The notes under the pieces were generated by a model. That model saw nothing but the letters and a program-made list of their open reading frames with translations. It ran no database searches and was not told where the DNA came from. This document shows, in pieces, positions 43,070 through 51,325 of a stretch of DNA of 64,000 nucleotides. Numbering within the stretch: the stretch's first letter is position 1; each line of letters opens with the position of its first letter. The stretch comes from Ornithobacterium rhinotracheale (GTDB lineage Bacteria > Bacteroidota > Bacteroidia > Flavobacteriales > Weeksellaceae). The stretch covers positions 1,089,501-1,153,500 of the forward strand of contig NZ_CP094846.1 of NCBI RefSeq assembly GCF_022832975.1. The letters are read 5' to 3'. The position numbers and the translations under genes are program-made.

Positions 43070-44332
43070 ATGATGAAAAAAACGCAAAGAACAACCTTCA
43101 CGGTATTATTTTACCTAAAAAGAAAAAGCCCCAAAGCTGATGGCACACTTCCCATCATGGCAAGAATTACCATTAACGGAAAAAACGAACCCTTTTCCAC
43201 GAAGTTAGGCTTATCCCCTTCGCTGGATTTACAGAATAGTAAGGTCTGTGGAAAAACCCATGAAGCTAAACAGATTAATAAGAAATTAAAAGCCATTGAA
43301 AACGATATTCAGAACATTTACAGCGAAATGCTCAAATATGAGGGCTATGTAACAGCCAAGAAAGTAAAAGACCGATATTTAGGCAGAGAGCATTCAGACA
43401 ATACTTTGCTCAAATGTTTCCAAGGCTTACTCAAAGATTTTGCCCTTAAAGTAGATAAAAAATTAAGAGCACGGGCAAGTTATAATACGCATAAATCTGC
43501 GTATGCAAATCTGGCGTCTTTTCTCAAAGAAAAACTTTACAGAGAGGATATAGACTTGATAGAATTGGATAGAACCTTTATCGATGATTATGATTCGTAT
43601 CTTAGGATCGAAAAAGGCTTAGATCACAATAGTATTTACGGTAATATGGGGCCGCTTTTGCGAACTATTAAAAGAGCCATCAATGAAGATTTACTTTTGA
43701 TAGACCCTTTTCGTCATTATAAAAACACTCTAAAGTCTAAGGACAGGGGATATTTATTGAAAGCGGAAATAGAAAAAATCATAAACTATAGAGCGTCTCA
43801 AGACTTCACAAAAAAGGAAAGAGACAAATTAGAATTAATAAGAGATTTATTTTTATTTAGTTGTTTTACAGGCTTTGCCTATATAGACATCAAGCAATTG
43901 AATCAAAGCCACAAGCAACATTTTTTTGATGGGAATCAATGGCTGGTCAAACGCCGACAAAAGTCAAAGATAGCGTGTAATGTTCGATTATTAGAAATAC
44001 CCAAGATGATTTTAAAGAAGTATGAAGGCTTAGACAAAAATGGGGCTTTACTTCCTGTTCCAAGTAATGGAGTTTGTAATAAATACATCAAACTAATGAT
44101 GGATGAATGTGGAATTTTTCGAGAGAAGCCGATTACTTTTCACTGGGCAAGACATAGTTTTGCCACCTTAATGCTTACGGAGGATATTCCGATAGAAAGT
44201 ATCAGTAAAATGCTAGGACATAAACATATTCATACCACGGAGATTTATGCCAAAATTACCAGTGCAAAAATCAGTAAGGACATGGAAATAGCCGCTCAAA
44301 AACTCCAGAATCTGTCCGTTCACTATCATTAG
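43070..44332 (+). CDS. int: Tyrosine recombinase (element integrase)
   Basis: A 420-residue site-specific recombinase. An N-terminal arm-binding domain (TFTVLFYLKRKSPKADGTLPIMARITINGK) is followed by a SAM-like core-binding domain (about 115-215) and the catalytic domain. Catalytic residues seen: HWARHSF (His and Arg, about 357-360), LGHKH (His, about 384) and the nucleophile Tyr in TEIYAKI (about 393). The position of the first catalytic Arg reads TGFAYIDI with Ala, a substitution also typical of the CTnDOT-type recombinases of Bacteroidota. The gene faces into the element. Confidence 0.95.
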   Translation: MMKKTQRTTFTVLFYLKRKSPKADGTLPIMARITINGKNEPFSTKLGLSPSLDLQNSKVCGKTHEAKQINKKLKAIENDIQNIYSEMLKYEGYVTAKKVKDRYLGREHSDNTLLKCFQGLLKDFALKVDKKLRARASYNTHKSAYANLASFLKEKLYREDIDLIELDRTFIDDYDSYLRIEKGLDHNSIYGNMGPLLRTIKRAINEDLLLIDPFRHYKNTLKSKDRGYLLKAEIEKIINYRASQDFTKKERDKLELIRDLFLFSCFTGFAYIDIKQLNQSHKQHFFDGNQWLVKRRQKSKIACNVRLLEIPKMILKKYEGLDKNGALLPVPSNGVCNKYIKLMMDECGIFREKPITFHWARHSFATLMLTEDIPIESISKMLGHKHIHTTEIYAKITSAKISKDMEIAAQKLQNLSVHYH

Positions 44333-45009
44333 GCTCCGCTTTTTTTTAATTCTTGTAGCCCATTGGCTATGATTTTTCTGAGAAAAAACCCTACCCAAAA
44401 CGCTACTAAGAATTTTATACTTACTCAAACTACCGCTACAAAACATTCCTTTTCTTCCTGTTTTGTAGCGGTAATTTTATTTAGAAGTAAACCATTATCT
44501 AATGGTAAAAATATTCGTTAATCGATACAGAGCTTAGAGTTTCGATGGGCTCCATTTACCTAATGCTTGTCTTTTGTATTAGGATTTCTATTTCCACCTT
44601 TTTTTCGCAGGTATAAAATGGTCGAAATGCGGTTTTTCGTAGTCGAAGGGCAAAAGTACTTCCGTGTTCTAAACGCCTTTACAAGGTCAAGCCCTGGGGT
44701 TTTCAAAAAAATCTCCACACCCTTTGGGGTTGTATTTTTCTGAAAAACCTTGTGGAGGCTAAACACTACTTTTTATAAGCCCTCGAAACGAAACCAGCAT
44801 ATTCCGGCTCTTTAGACGAATAAAAAAAAGGTCAATATGAAGCATACAAAACAGGATTTATTAGTAATGGATTTAAAACGAAACCGCTCTTCCTCTCATT
44901 ACCGAATAATAAAAAATTTCAACACAGCCTCGTAAGAGAGCAAAGCGTGGGCAGGCTATGAGAGAATGGGTATTTAAATAAGCATTATCAATTTTAAAAA
45001 TTAGACAAG
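44333..45009. other. 677-bp leader region between integrase and SSB operon
   Basis: No convincing gene. It contains a 14-bp inverted repeat near its start (listed separately), a pyrimidine/purine-rich stretch at 44690-44765 with weakly pairing CTCCACA/TGTGGAG, and a possible 32-codon reading frame at 44837-44935 (begins MKHTKQDLLVMDLKRN) that I do not trust. At 44925-44965 the segment AGCCTCGTAAGAGAG...GGCAGGCT could fold with AGCCT/AGGCT. A promoter for the following operon and perhaps oriT-like or regulatory RNA structure would be expected here. Confidence 0.4.
44431..44473. terminator. 14-bp perfect inverted repeat after the integrase gene
   Basis: TACCGCTACAAAAC and GTTTTGTAGCGGTA around a 15-base pyrimidine-rich loop, 99 bp after the int stop, followed by ATTTTATTT. 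It could end the integrase transcript, or be a protein-binding or nicking site; the long loop is unusual for a terminator. Confidence 0.55.
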
Positions 45010-45402
45010 ATGAACATCACAGGACGACTAACACGAGATGCGGAGGTGAAAGCACTTCCTAACGACAGAAAGGTGGTAAACTTTTCAATTGCCGTAAACG
45101 ACCACTATCGTAACAAGCAGGGCGAAGACATACAGCAAACCGCTTTTTTCGATTGTGCATATTGGTTGGGTACTAATGTAGCCAAGATTTTAACCAAAGG
45201 GGCTTTAGTGGAACTCACTGGGCGAGTAAGTGCGAGGGCGTGGCTAGGCAAGGACGGCGCCCCCAAAGCAGGGCTTAATTTTCATACCTCAAAAATTAAG
45301 TTACACGCAAGTGGACAAAGACAGAACACGGAAACAACCAACGGAAAGGGAGTGATAACACCACAACCGATTGAGGAAACCGAAGATGATTTACCATTTT
45401 AA
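45010..45402 (+). CDS. ssb: Single-stranded DNA-binding protein (element-encoded)
   Basis: A 130-residue OB-fold SSB. It begins MNITGRLTRDAEVKALPNDRKVVNFSIAVND, has the core AFFDCAYWLGTNVAKILTKGALVELTGRVSARAW, and ends in the acidic interaction tip EETEDDLPF. It is slightly shorter than chromosomal SSBs, as is usual for element-borne copies, which coat transferred single strands. First gene of a rightward accessory operon. Confidence 0.95.
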   Translation: MNITGRLTRDAEVKALPNDRKVVNFSIAVNDHYRNKQGEDIQQTAFFDCAYWLGTNVAKILTKGALVELTGRVSARAWLGKDGAPKAGLNFHTSKIKLHASGQRQNTETTNGKGVITPQPIEETEDDLPF

Positions 45403-45451
45403 TTAACAGAGTAACAAAAAACAATTTATGAACATTTAAAATTTTAGAACA

Positions 45452-46525
45452 ATGGCACATAACATTAATTACAACAGCAGAACGGGAAAGTATAGTTTTT
45501 TCAGCGTAAAGGAAAAGGCTTGGCACGGATTGGGACAAATCGTAAGCGAACACCCAACAAGTGCAGATGCGATAAGACACGCAGGATTAGACTTTGAAGT
45601 CAGCAAAGAGCCTTTATACACTAAGGGTAAGGGTTTGAAAACCACCGAACAGGGGATAGAGTTTTACGACAGTGAAATCGAAGTGCCGAACGCCTTTGCC
45701 ACGATGCGAGAGGATACTAATGAGGTTTTGGGCGTAGTGGGTAAAGATTATCAAGTCGTACAAAACCACGAGGCATTTGCCTTTTTTGATGAAATTGTAG
45801 GAGGAGGCGATGGAATATTGTACGAAACCGCAGGAGCATTAGGCAAAGGTGAACGCATATTTATCACAGCCAAATTACCCGATTATATCCGAGTGGGGAA
45901 CGGCGATGATGTAACGGAAAAGTATATTTTCTTAACCACAAGTCACGACGGAAGCGGAAGTATCACAGCCGCCTTTACGCCTATACGAATAGTTTGCCAA
46001 AATACGCTGAACGCCGCTTTTAAAAATATGAATAATGTGGTTCGTATTCGCCATACCTCAGGAGCAAGACAGCGGTTAGCCAACGCACACAAAGTTATGG
46101 GATTAGCCAACAAATTAAGTAACCGATTAGAGGGAACCTTTAACGAGTGGGCAAAAATCCGAGTAAACGACCGAGAAGTACGAAAGTTAATAGAATTGGC
46201 TTTGTGTCCGAATAAGGAAACATTAGAACACTTGAAAAAAGGTAACACCGATGAACTATCAACCGTGTTTAAAAATACCGTAGATGATGCTTTTATGTAT
46301 GCAATGGTCAGCGATAGCCAACAAATGGAAACCACGAAAGGAACTTTGTTCGGTGCATACAACGCCGTTACTGGGTACTATCAAAATGTATGTAATTACA
46401 AGGACGATGAAAGCAAATTGAAATCCTTAGTTATGGGCGGAACTGCACAAAGCAGAGGACAAAAAGCCTTTGACCTTTGTAATGTTTTCGCAGAACACGG
46501 AGAAGATATGTTTTGCTATAACTAA
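45452..46525 (+). CDS. DUF932 phage/plasmid-like protein
   Basis: A 357-residue DUF932 protein, a family widespread in conjugative elements and phages with no proven role. Characteristic segments are WHGLGQIVSEHPTSADAIRHAGLDFEV, VVGKDYQVVQNHEAFAFFDEIV, GERIFITAKLP, ITAAFTPIRIVCQNTLNAA and GTLFGAYNAVTGYYQN. It is followed by an intergenic hairpin and other accessory genes of the element. Confidence 0.93.
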   Translation: MAHNINYNSRTGKYSFFSVKEKAWHGLGQIVSEHPTSADAIRHAGLDFEVSKEPLYTKGKGLKTTEQGIEFYDSEIEVPNAFATMREDTNEVLGVVGKDYQVVQNHEAFAFFDEIVGGGDGILYETAGALGKGERIFITAKLPDYIRVGNGDDVTEKYIFLTTSHDGSGSITAAFTPIRIVCQNTLNAAFKNMNNVVRIRHTSGARQRLANAHKVMGLANKLSNRLEGTFNEWAKIRVNDREVRKLIELALCPNKETLEHLKKGNTDELSTVFKNTVDDAFMYAMVSDSQQMETTKGTLFGAYNAVTGYYQNVCNYKDDESKLKSLVMGGTAQSRGQKAFDLCNVFAEHGEDMFCYN

Positions 46526-46556
46526 CAAAGGATAACGAAAAATCAAATATTAACCC

Positions 46557-46586
46557 AAAGGCGGTTATATCATAGTAACCGCCTTT
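46557..46586 (+). terminator. Hairpin after the DUF932 gene
   Basis: Perfect 11-bp stem AAAGGCGGTTA / TAACCGCCTTT with an 8-base loop, but only three T after it. It may reduce read-through rather than fully terminate. Confidence 0.6.
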
Positions 46587-46601
46587 ATAAACCATAAGAC
46601 A

Positions 46602-47075
46602 ATGGCAAATTGGTGCAACAATAATTTAGTTTTTGAGGGAACAGAAAAGCAAATCCGAGAGATAGATACCCTCTTTCAACAGATGATAGACAAGGAACAG
46701 CAAGAGGAGTGCGGACAACTACCAAATTTTATCAAAGACGGAAATACTTACTTTTTTAGTATAGACCAACAAAGCGAGGGCGTATATAGATACGAAACCA
46801 AATGGAAACCCAACATTGATGAAGTTTGTCAGATAGCCGAAAAGTTAGGTATAACAGATTATGTACACGAGTATGAAGAGTTAGGGAACTTAATATACGG
46901 AAAAGCAATTTATAAAGAGGGTACTCTCATAGAGTATAATTTAGAGGATGAAGATTTTGAGCAGTATCAATGGAATGAAGATGATGATACTTACACTTTT
47001 GCAGATGAAATATATCAAAGCGAATGGGAAATCTTAGACCTTCTTTTAGAAGACAGAATAAACAACACAAAATAG
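46602..47075 (+). CDS. DUF1281 (ferredoxin-like Api92) domain protein
   Basis: A 157-residue acidic protein starting MANWCNNNLVFEGTEKQIREI, the opening of the DUF1281/Api92-like family found in mobile elements and phages. TKWKPNIDEVCQIAEKLG matches the 'W.pp...l..ls..fP' segment. Function unknown. It lies 7 bp before the next gene in a continuous accessory operon. Confidence 0.85.
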   Translation: MANWCNNNLVFEGTEKQIREIDTLFQQMIDKEQQEECGQLPNFIKDGNTYFFSIDQQSEGVYRYETKWKPNIDEVCQIAEKLGITDYVHEYEELGNLIYGKAIYKEGTLIEYNLEDEDFEQYQWNEDDDTYTFADEIYQSEWEILDLLLEDRINNTK

Positions 47076-47082
47076 AGTAGCA

Positions 47083-47736
47083 ATGGAAAAAATTACGATA
47101 TCAATCTATAAATATGAAGAATTAGAAACAGAGGTACAAGAAAAAGTATTAGACAAGTACAGATACAAAGAAGTTAATAATTTTTGGTGGTGGCAAGATA
47201 CTTATTTTGATTTTATGAAGATATGCTCAAAATTGGAAATAGATATAAATCCGTTTGAAATCTTTTTTAGTGGATTTTATGGTCAAGGCGACGGAAGTAG
47301 TTTTGCGTGTAATATACTTGATATAAGAAAGTTTATACAAGCCGTTAGAGAAGAAAAATGGAAAGATTATGCCCCTAATCAAGCATTTGATTTTGATAGA
47401 TTGGATATGGATAAAAGAGTGCTTGAACTTATTAAAAACGGATATATAGACATTTATTTTAAGACCTATAATAAACACCGATACCACTATATGCACTTTG
47501 ATTGGGAATACACTTTTAGAGATAATAACAAGGAATACCCACATATTGAACATCAAATTGAGAAATTATTAAAATGGACAGAGAGTATTTTAAATGATTT
47601 AAACCAATATCTATACGAGGAACTACAAGAAGAATACGAAAGGCTAACCGCTGATGAATATATCATACAAATGTTTGCGGAAGAAGATTACCAATTCACA
47701 GACAAAGGATATTCAATAGCTAAAGTAATCAATTAA
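47083..47736 (+). CDS. Mobile-element protein with FSGFYGQGDGSSF motif, function unknown
   Basis: A 217-residue acidic, aromatic-rich protein. The N-terminal IYKYEELETEVQEKVLDKYR and the central FFSGFYGQGDGSSFACNI are shared with a phage/element family of unknown role (usual pattern 'FSGFw.QGDGASF'). No catalytic motif is obvious. It is part of the accessory operon between the DUF1281-like gene and PRTRC E, with 12 bp to the next gene. Confidence 0.78.
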   Translation: MEKITISIYKYEELETEVQEKVLDKYRYKEVNNFWWWQDTYFDFMKICSKLEIDINPFEIFFSGFYGQGDGSSFACNILDIRKFIQAVREEKWKDYAPNQAFDFDRLDMDKRVLELIKNGYIDIYFKTYNKHRYHYMHFDWEYTFRDNNKEYPHIEHQIEKLLKWTESILNDLNQYLYEELQEEYERLTADEYIIQMFAEEDYQFTDKGYSIAKVIN

Positions 47737-47748
47737 ATTTTAAGAACA

Positions 47749-48267
47749 ATGAACACAAATTTTTTTAAACAAATAGCAGAATTAGAGATTGAGGGAACAC
47801 TCAATTTGGCAGTTAAAAAAGAAAATAACACCCTTGTTGTTTCTCTTTTGGTGAATAATGATGCGTGTGGGGATAAGGCGAAGAACCTTATCCCACCGCT
47901 AACAATCAAAGGAACAGCCGAAGAGTTAGACGAGCAATTTTTTGCAACCATAGTGCAACCGATTGAAAGTACATCAAAACTTATGGTTGATATGGAAGGC
48001 TATTTAAAGGCACAAGAAATCGCTAAACGCCAATCACAAATGGAAAAGGAAAAAGCAGACAGGGAAAAGAAAGAGAAAGAAAAACGAGCCAAGAAATACA
48101 AAGAACTAATGGATAAGGTAGAAGAATTAGCCAAAGAAGGTAAACCCCAAGAAGCGTGGATGAAATTGCCCAGTGTAGAAGAATATCCCGAACAGGCTGA
48201 AAAGATTAGAAAGCGAAGAAAGGAACTTTCAGCATTGTTTCAGCCGAATTTATTTGAAATAGATTAA
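47749..48267 (+). CDS. PRTRC system protein E
   Basis: A 172-residue protein. The N-terminal domain (FKQIAELEIEGTLNLAVKKENNTLVVSLLVNNDACGDKAKNLIPPLTIKGTAEELDEQFF) is that of PRTRC protein E, followed by a charged coiled coil (about 85-125) and a C-terminal KPQEAWMKLPSVEE. PRTRC cassettes carry ParB-related and ThiF-related genes on plasmids and integrated elements; their biochemical role is unknown. The next gene is PRTRC C, as expected. The ThiF-, ParB-, A- and B-type members are not in this window. Confidence 0.88.
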   Translation: MNTNFFKQIAELEIEGTLNLAVKKENNTLVVSLLVNNDACGDKAKNLIPPLTIKGTAEELDEQFFATIVQPIESTSKLMVDMEGYLKAQEIAKRQSQMEKEKADREKKEKEKRAKKYKELMDKVEELAKEGKPQEAWMKLPSVEEYPEQAEKIRKRRKELSALFQPNLFEID

Positions 48268-48284
48268 ACTTAAAAACAGAGATT

Positions 48285-48503
48285 ATGTTATTAGCAACAG
48301 AACTACAAAGAGTATTTAAACTCAAAGATAACGGACAAGAAATTGAACTAGCAGACCCTAATCCACAATGGAGTGTTGAGAGTGTATTAAATTTTTACAG
48401 CAATCAATATCCGATACTTACCACCTCGAAAGTGTCTGCCCCTCAAATTGTAGAAGATAGCGTGGTTTATAGATTTGAGAGCGTAATGGGAACAAAAGGC
48501 TAA
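48285..48503 (+). CDS. PRTRC system protein C
   Basis: A 72-residue protein matching the short PRTRC C family from end to end: LATELQRVFKLKDNGQEIELADPNPQWSVESVLNFYSNQYPILTTSKV, closing with VYRFESVMGTKG. Known only as a member of the ParB/ThiF-related PRTRC cassette. 17 bp after PRTRC E. Confidence 0.88.
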   Translation: MLLATELQRVFKLKDNGQEIELADPNPQWSVESVLNFYSNQYPILTTSKVSAPQIVEDSVVYRFESVMGTKG

Positions 48504-48513
48504 ACATTAAGTT

Positions 48514-48738
48514 ATGGAAACAAAAAACAGAGCAGAAATCCACCAAAACGGACAATGGATATTAAAAGGAGATATAACAGCGATTAGGGTAATTTTTAAA
48601 AACCTTATAGGCGAGAATTTTCAAGGCAAAGCCTATGATGATTATATCGAGTATATAGCCTTAAATCAAGGCTTTAAAAAAGGAGAAATCCAACTTTACA
48701 TAGACAAGAAATTTATTAAAAAAGGAACAATCAAATAA
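48514..48738 (+). CDS. Small element protein, function unknown
   Basis: A 74-residue basic protein, 10 bp after PRTRC C. It shows no motif I recognise; METKNRAEIHQNGQWILKGD and a Lys-rich C-terminus (DKKFIKKGTIK) are all that stands out. The close spacing in the operon supports it being expressed. Confidence 0.6.
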   Translation: METKNRAEIHQNGQWILKGDITAIRVIFKNLIGENFQGKAYDDYIEYIALNQGFKKGEIQLYIDKKFIKKGTIK

Positions 48739-48751
48739 AACAAAATGAATT

Positions 48752-48934
48752 ATGCAAAACAAACATATCATCAAGGGAAATTTACACCTACCCAAGAACA
48801 CACAACGCAACGAACAATTGTGCCAACAACTGGCGGAGTTTTTGGAATGGGTACACCGAGCCAAAGACCAAAACGAGGTACAGAAAGACAAGCAAAAAAG
48901 CGTCCCCAAAGAGCAAGTACCAATGCTATTCTAA
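48752..48934 (+). CDS. Small element protein (60 residues), function unknown
   Basis: A charged 60-residue protein containing a good amphipathic helix, NEQLCQQLAEFLEWVHRAKD. An overlapping longer frame (48745-49077) has low-complexity composition and I take this one as the real gene. It ends the accessory operon before the hairpin and the insertion sequence. Confidence 0.5.
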   Translation: MQNKHIIKGNLHLPKNTQRNEQLCQQLAEFLEWVHRAKDQNEVQKDKQKSVPKEQVPMLF

Positions 48935-48969
48935 GGAATGTTTTTTTACCTAAATATATAGAAATTAAT

Positions 48970-48995
48970 GAAAGGGAGTTTTATAATTCCCTTTC
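48970..48995. terminator. Hairpin at the end of the accessory operon
   Basis: GAAAGGGA and TCCCTTTC around a 10-base AT loop, about 60 bp upstream of the IS left end. No T run follows. Confidence 0.5.
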
Positions 48996-49028
48996 TAAAC
49001 TTACTCATTATTACAAATTTACCCCCAC

Positions 49029-49040
49029 AAAAAGTGAACA
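49029..49040. repeat. Left copy of a 12-bp direct repeat flanking the cargo
   Basis: AAAAAGTGAACA, identical to 57733-57744. Both copies follow a C-rich tetra/pentamer. The pair encloses the insertion sequence and the surface-protein module. Confidence 0.5.
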
Positions 49041-49105
49041 TTACCCCTATCCAAAGAATTGTACGTCGTCAAACTAAAGTTTACTGAGGCTAATATAGTA
49101 AACAA

Positions 49106-50080
49106 TTAAATAAGTCCAAAACAATAATTTAATTTTCTTTGATTTAAAGTATTTATTTTCACTTGTTTTCTTAGTTTTAAGATTTGGTCTTGTCTACCTA
49201 GGTATACATCTTCAGGGGTTAAATTATTTAAAGCTTCGTGATATCTTTGCGAGTTGTAATATTGCACAAATTTATCAATAGCCCTTTCGAGTTGCTCGGG
49301 AGCATAATAATGGTGTAATTTGACTACATTTTTCATGGAACGATGATACCGCTCGATTTTCCCTTGTGTTTGCGGATGCAATGGTTTTCCATGTATGTGT
49401 CTAATTCCATAAGTGTTCATTAAGTAATCTTTGAGCTCCTTAGCAATATAACAAGGTCCATTGTCGGAGAGCAACACTGGCGGTTGCCTTCTATTTTTTA
49501 TTTTGGCTTTACTGATGGCGTTATCAATGGTTCTTTTGACGTCTTGTGCAGTCATACTAGGACATAGTTCCCAATGAACGATATATCGGCTGTAGTCATC
49601 AATGACGGTGGATAAATAATACCATCCCCAACCGATAATTTTGAAATAAGTAAAATCCGTTTGCCACATTTGATGCACGAAATTGGTTTTGGAATGAAAC
49701 TGATCTGCTGCCGCCAAGAACCTATGCGGTGTATCGGCCAATAATCCCTGTTTTTTCAAAATGCGATAAACGGATGATTCTGATATGAAAACGCCTTGTT
49801 CATCAATGAACCTTGTGGCAATGAGCCTTGGTGTTTCCTGGGGATATTGCAAGGCAATCTCAACGACCATTTGTTTGATTCTATCGGGAATGCTATTCCA
49901 TTGTTGCTTTTGATTACGTTTCGCTTTAAGGCCATCAATACCATTTTGGCTGTAGGCGTGATACCAATTATAAAAGGTTCTTTTGTGAATGCCTAATTGC
50001 TTTAAAGTCCTATTAACGCCTAATTCAGAGTTTTTTACCACCTCTATAATCTCTGCTTTTTCTTCTGCCGTTAGTCTCAT
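49106..50080 (-). CDS. IS3-family transposase OrfB (DDE integrase core)
   Basis: A 324-residue transposase. The N-terminal helix-turn-helix (NRTLKQLGIHKRTFYNWYHAY) is followed by the rve integrase core with catalytic Asp in MWQTDFTYFK, Asp in LLSDNGPCY and Glu in QTQGKIERYHRS, so the DDE triad is intact. The end NLTPEDVYLG is typical of the family. It starts 20 bp after OrfA rather than overlapping it, so an independent start rather than the usual -1 frameshift fusion is suggested. The gene looks functional. Confidence 0.93.
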   Translation of the reverse strand: MRLTAEEKAEIIEVVKNSELGVNRTLKQLGIHKRTFYNWYHAYSQNGIDGLKAKRNQKQQWNSIPDRIKQMVVEIALQYPQETPRLIATRFIDEQGVFISESSVYRILKKQGLLADTPHRFLAAADQFHSKTNFVHQMWQTDFTYFKIIGWGWYYLSTVIDDYSRYIVHWELCPSMTAQDVKRTIDNAISKAKIKNRRQPPVLLSDNGPCYIAKELKDYLMNTYGIRHIHGKPLHPQTQGKIERYHRSMKNVVKLHHYYAPEQLERAIDKFVQYYNSQRYHEALNNLTPEDVYLGRQDQILKLRKQVKINTLNQRKLNYCFGLI

Positions 50081-50100
50081 ATATTTTTTAAATTGAGGGG

Positions 50101-50451
50101 TTAATCCAACAGATTTAAGCTTTTTTTTACAATGTCATAACGAATAACCAAATCGGCCAAAGACTCCTTCAATACGGTATTTTCTCTGCGTAAATCTTTG
50201 ACTTGCTCACTGGTAGCTTCTCTTGTTTCGTTACCCGAAAGACGTTTCTTTCCTGCTTCAATGAACTCTTTACTCCATTTGTAATAAGTAGCTTCGCTGA
50301 TGCCATATTTTCTGCACAGCTCTGCTACACTGAGCTCTGCACGTAAGCCTTCCATGACGATTAAAATCTTTTGTTCTGCATTGTACACTTGGCGTGTATT
50401 ACGGCGAACTTCTTTAATAAGCTTTTCGCTTTTTGTTTGTTTTTTTACCAT
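50101..50451 (-). CDS. IS3-family transposase OrfA (helix-turn-helix)
   Basis: A 116-residue DNA-binding subunit. YNAEQKILIVMEGLRAELSVAELCRKYGISEATYYKWSKEF is the IS3-type HTH, followed by a leucine-zipper-like coiled coil (about 80-112) used for dimerisation in this family. It is directly upstream of OrfB in the same insertion sequence. Confidence 0.92.
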   Translation of the reverse strand: MVKKQTKSEKLIKEVRRNTRQVYNAEQKILIVMEGLRAELSVAELCRKYGISEATYYKWSKEFIEAGKKRLSGNETREATSEQVKDLRRENTVLKESLADLVIRYDIVKKSLNLLD

Positions 50452-50543
50452 GTTCTAAGTGGTTTTTGTAAAGTTAGTTTTTTCTTTTTTTAACTATACT
50501 ATTTTTAACCTAAACTGGTAAACTTTTTGCTGACGATTTACAA

Positions 50544-51314
50544 TTCAGAGGAATACAAAAAGGAGAAGAATTGGTGCGTATTACTCCACAGGCAATTACA
50601 CAAAACACCTATCAGGATACGATAGCATTAGAAAGTTTAAACAGTAAAGTTTATTATTACATAACGGCAACAGATAGAAGGAAAAATCAATCTAAACCTT
50701 CGGTTATTTTAGAATTAGAAAAGCCAGATAAAGTAAAACCACAAGCCCCTGTTTTTACGGGTTATAAATTAGAAGAGAATGGCTCCATTACACTCAATTG
50801 GTTGAAGAGTTATAGTGAAGATGCCGCTTTGTATAGGCTTTATCGTAAAGAAAAATGGCAACCGGACACGAATTGGAAAATGATCTATGAGACAAAGAAA
50901 AAAGAGCCAAATTACAGCTATACAGATAAGGAGGTGGAAACCAATAAGAAATATGTGTATTATTTGCAAACCATTGATAAAAGCAACTTAAAATCAGACA
51001 AATCACAGCAGATAACTTTGGAAAGCAATCATTTTAAGCCAGAATCTGTATTGGGAAGCCTCACGGGTACACAAAACAGAGAAAAAAGACAAATAGAACT
51101 AATGTGGAAAGTAAACAGTAATAATATCGTAGAAATTGTAGTCTACCGAAAAAAAGGAGAAGAAACTCCAACATTATGGGGAGCGCTTGAAGGAGGTCAA
51201 AACTTTTTAGAAGACCCCTCGGTTCAAACAGGGAATACGTATACTTATTTACTAAAACCTATGCTAAAAAGTAATCAAGTAGCAAAAACTGAAAAAATAA
51301 CTGTTGAATATTAA
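50544..51314 (+). pseudogene. 5'-truncated fibronectin type III protein
   Basis: About 256 C-terminal residues of an FN3 protein. The frame is open back into the IS right inverted repeat, and the first residues (FRGIQKGEELVRITPQ) fall in mid-strand of an FN3 domain, so the 5' part was lost at the IS junction. Two further FN3-like domains follow: PQAPVFTGYKLEENGSITLNWLKS...ALYRLYRKEKW and RQIELMWKVNSNNIVEIVVYRKKG. It ends 11 bp before the SprB-repeat gene and was presumably the first gene of that operon. Translation could restart at the GTG at 50571, but no signal peptide would be present. Confidence 0.8.
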
Positions 51315-51325
51315 AGCATATTAGA

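Larger units (their letters stand above)
49059..50543 (-). mobile_element. IS3-type insertion sequence, about 1.5 kb
   Basis: Two transposase genes on the minus strand lie between imperfect terminal inverted repeats at 49059-49084 and 50518-50543: TTGTAnnTCGTCA, four unlike bases, then AAAGTTTAC at both ends. No target-site duplication is visible at the outer edges (left flank ...AAAGAA, right flank TTCAGAG...). The right end cuts directly into an FN3 gene. The missing duplication and the truncated neighbour suggest that this copy arose through recombination between IS copies or a deletion, not a clean insertion. Confidence 0.85.

Noticed and set aside
44560-44766. 68-residue minus-strand frame in the element leader
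   Set aside because: There is no recognisable protein character, no promoter and no neighbour on that strand; the region looks non-coding.
48745-49077. 110-residue frame overlapping the 60-residue small gene
   Set aside because: Composition is low-complexity (Thr/Gln/Arg), while the other frame gives a good amphipathic helix. The two cannot both be typical genes.
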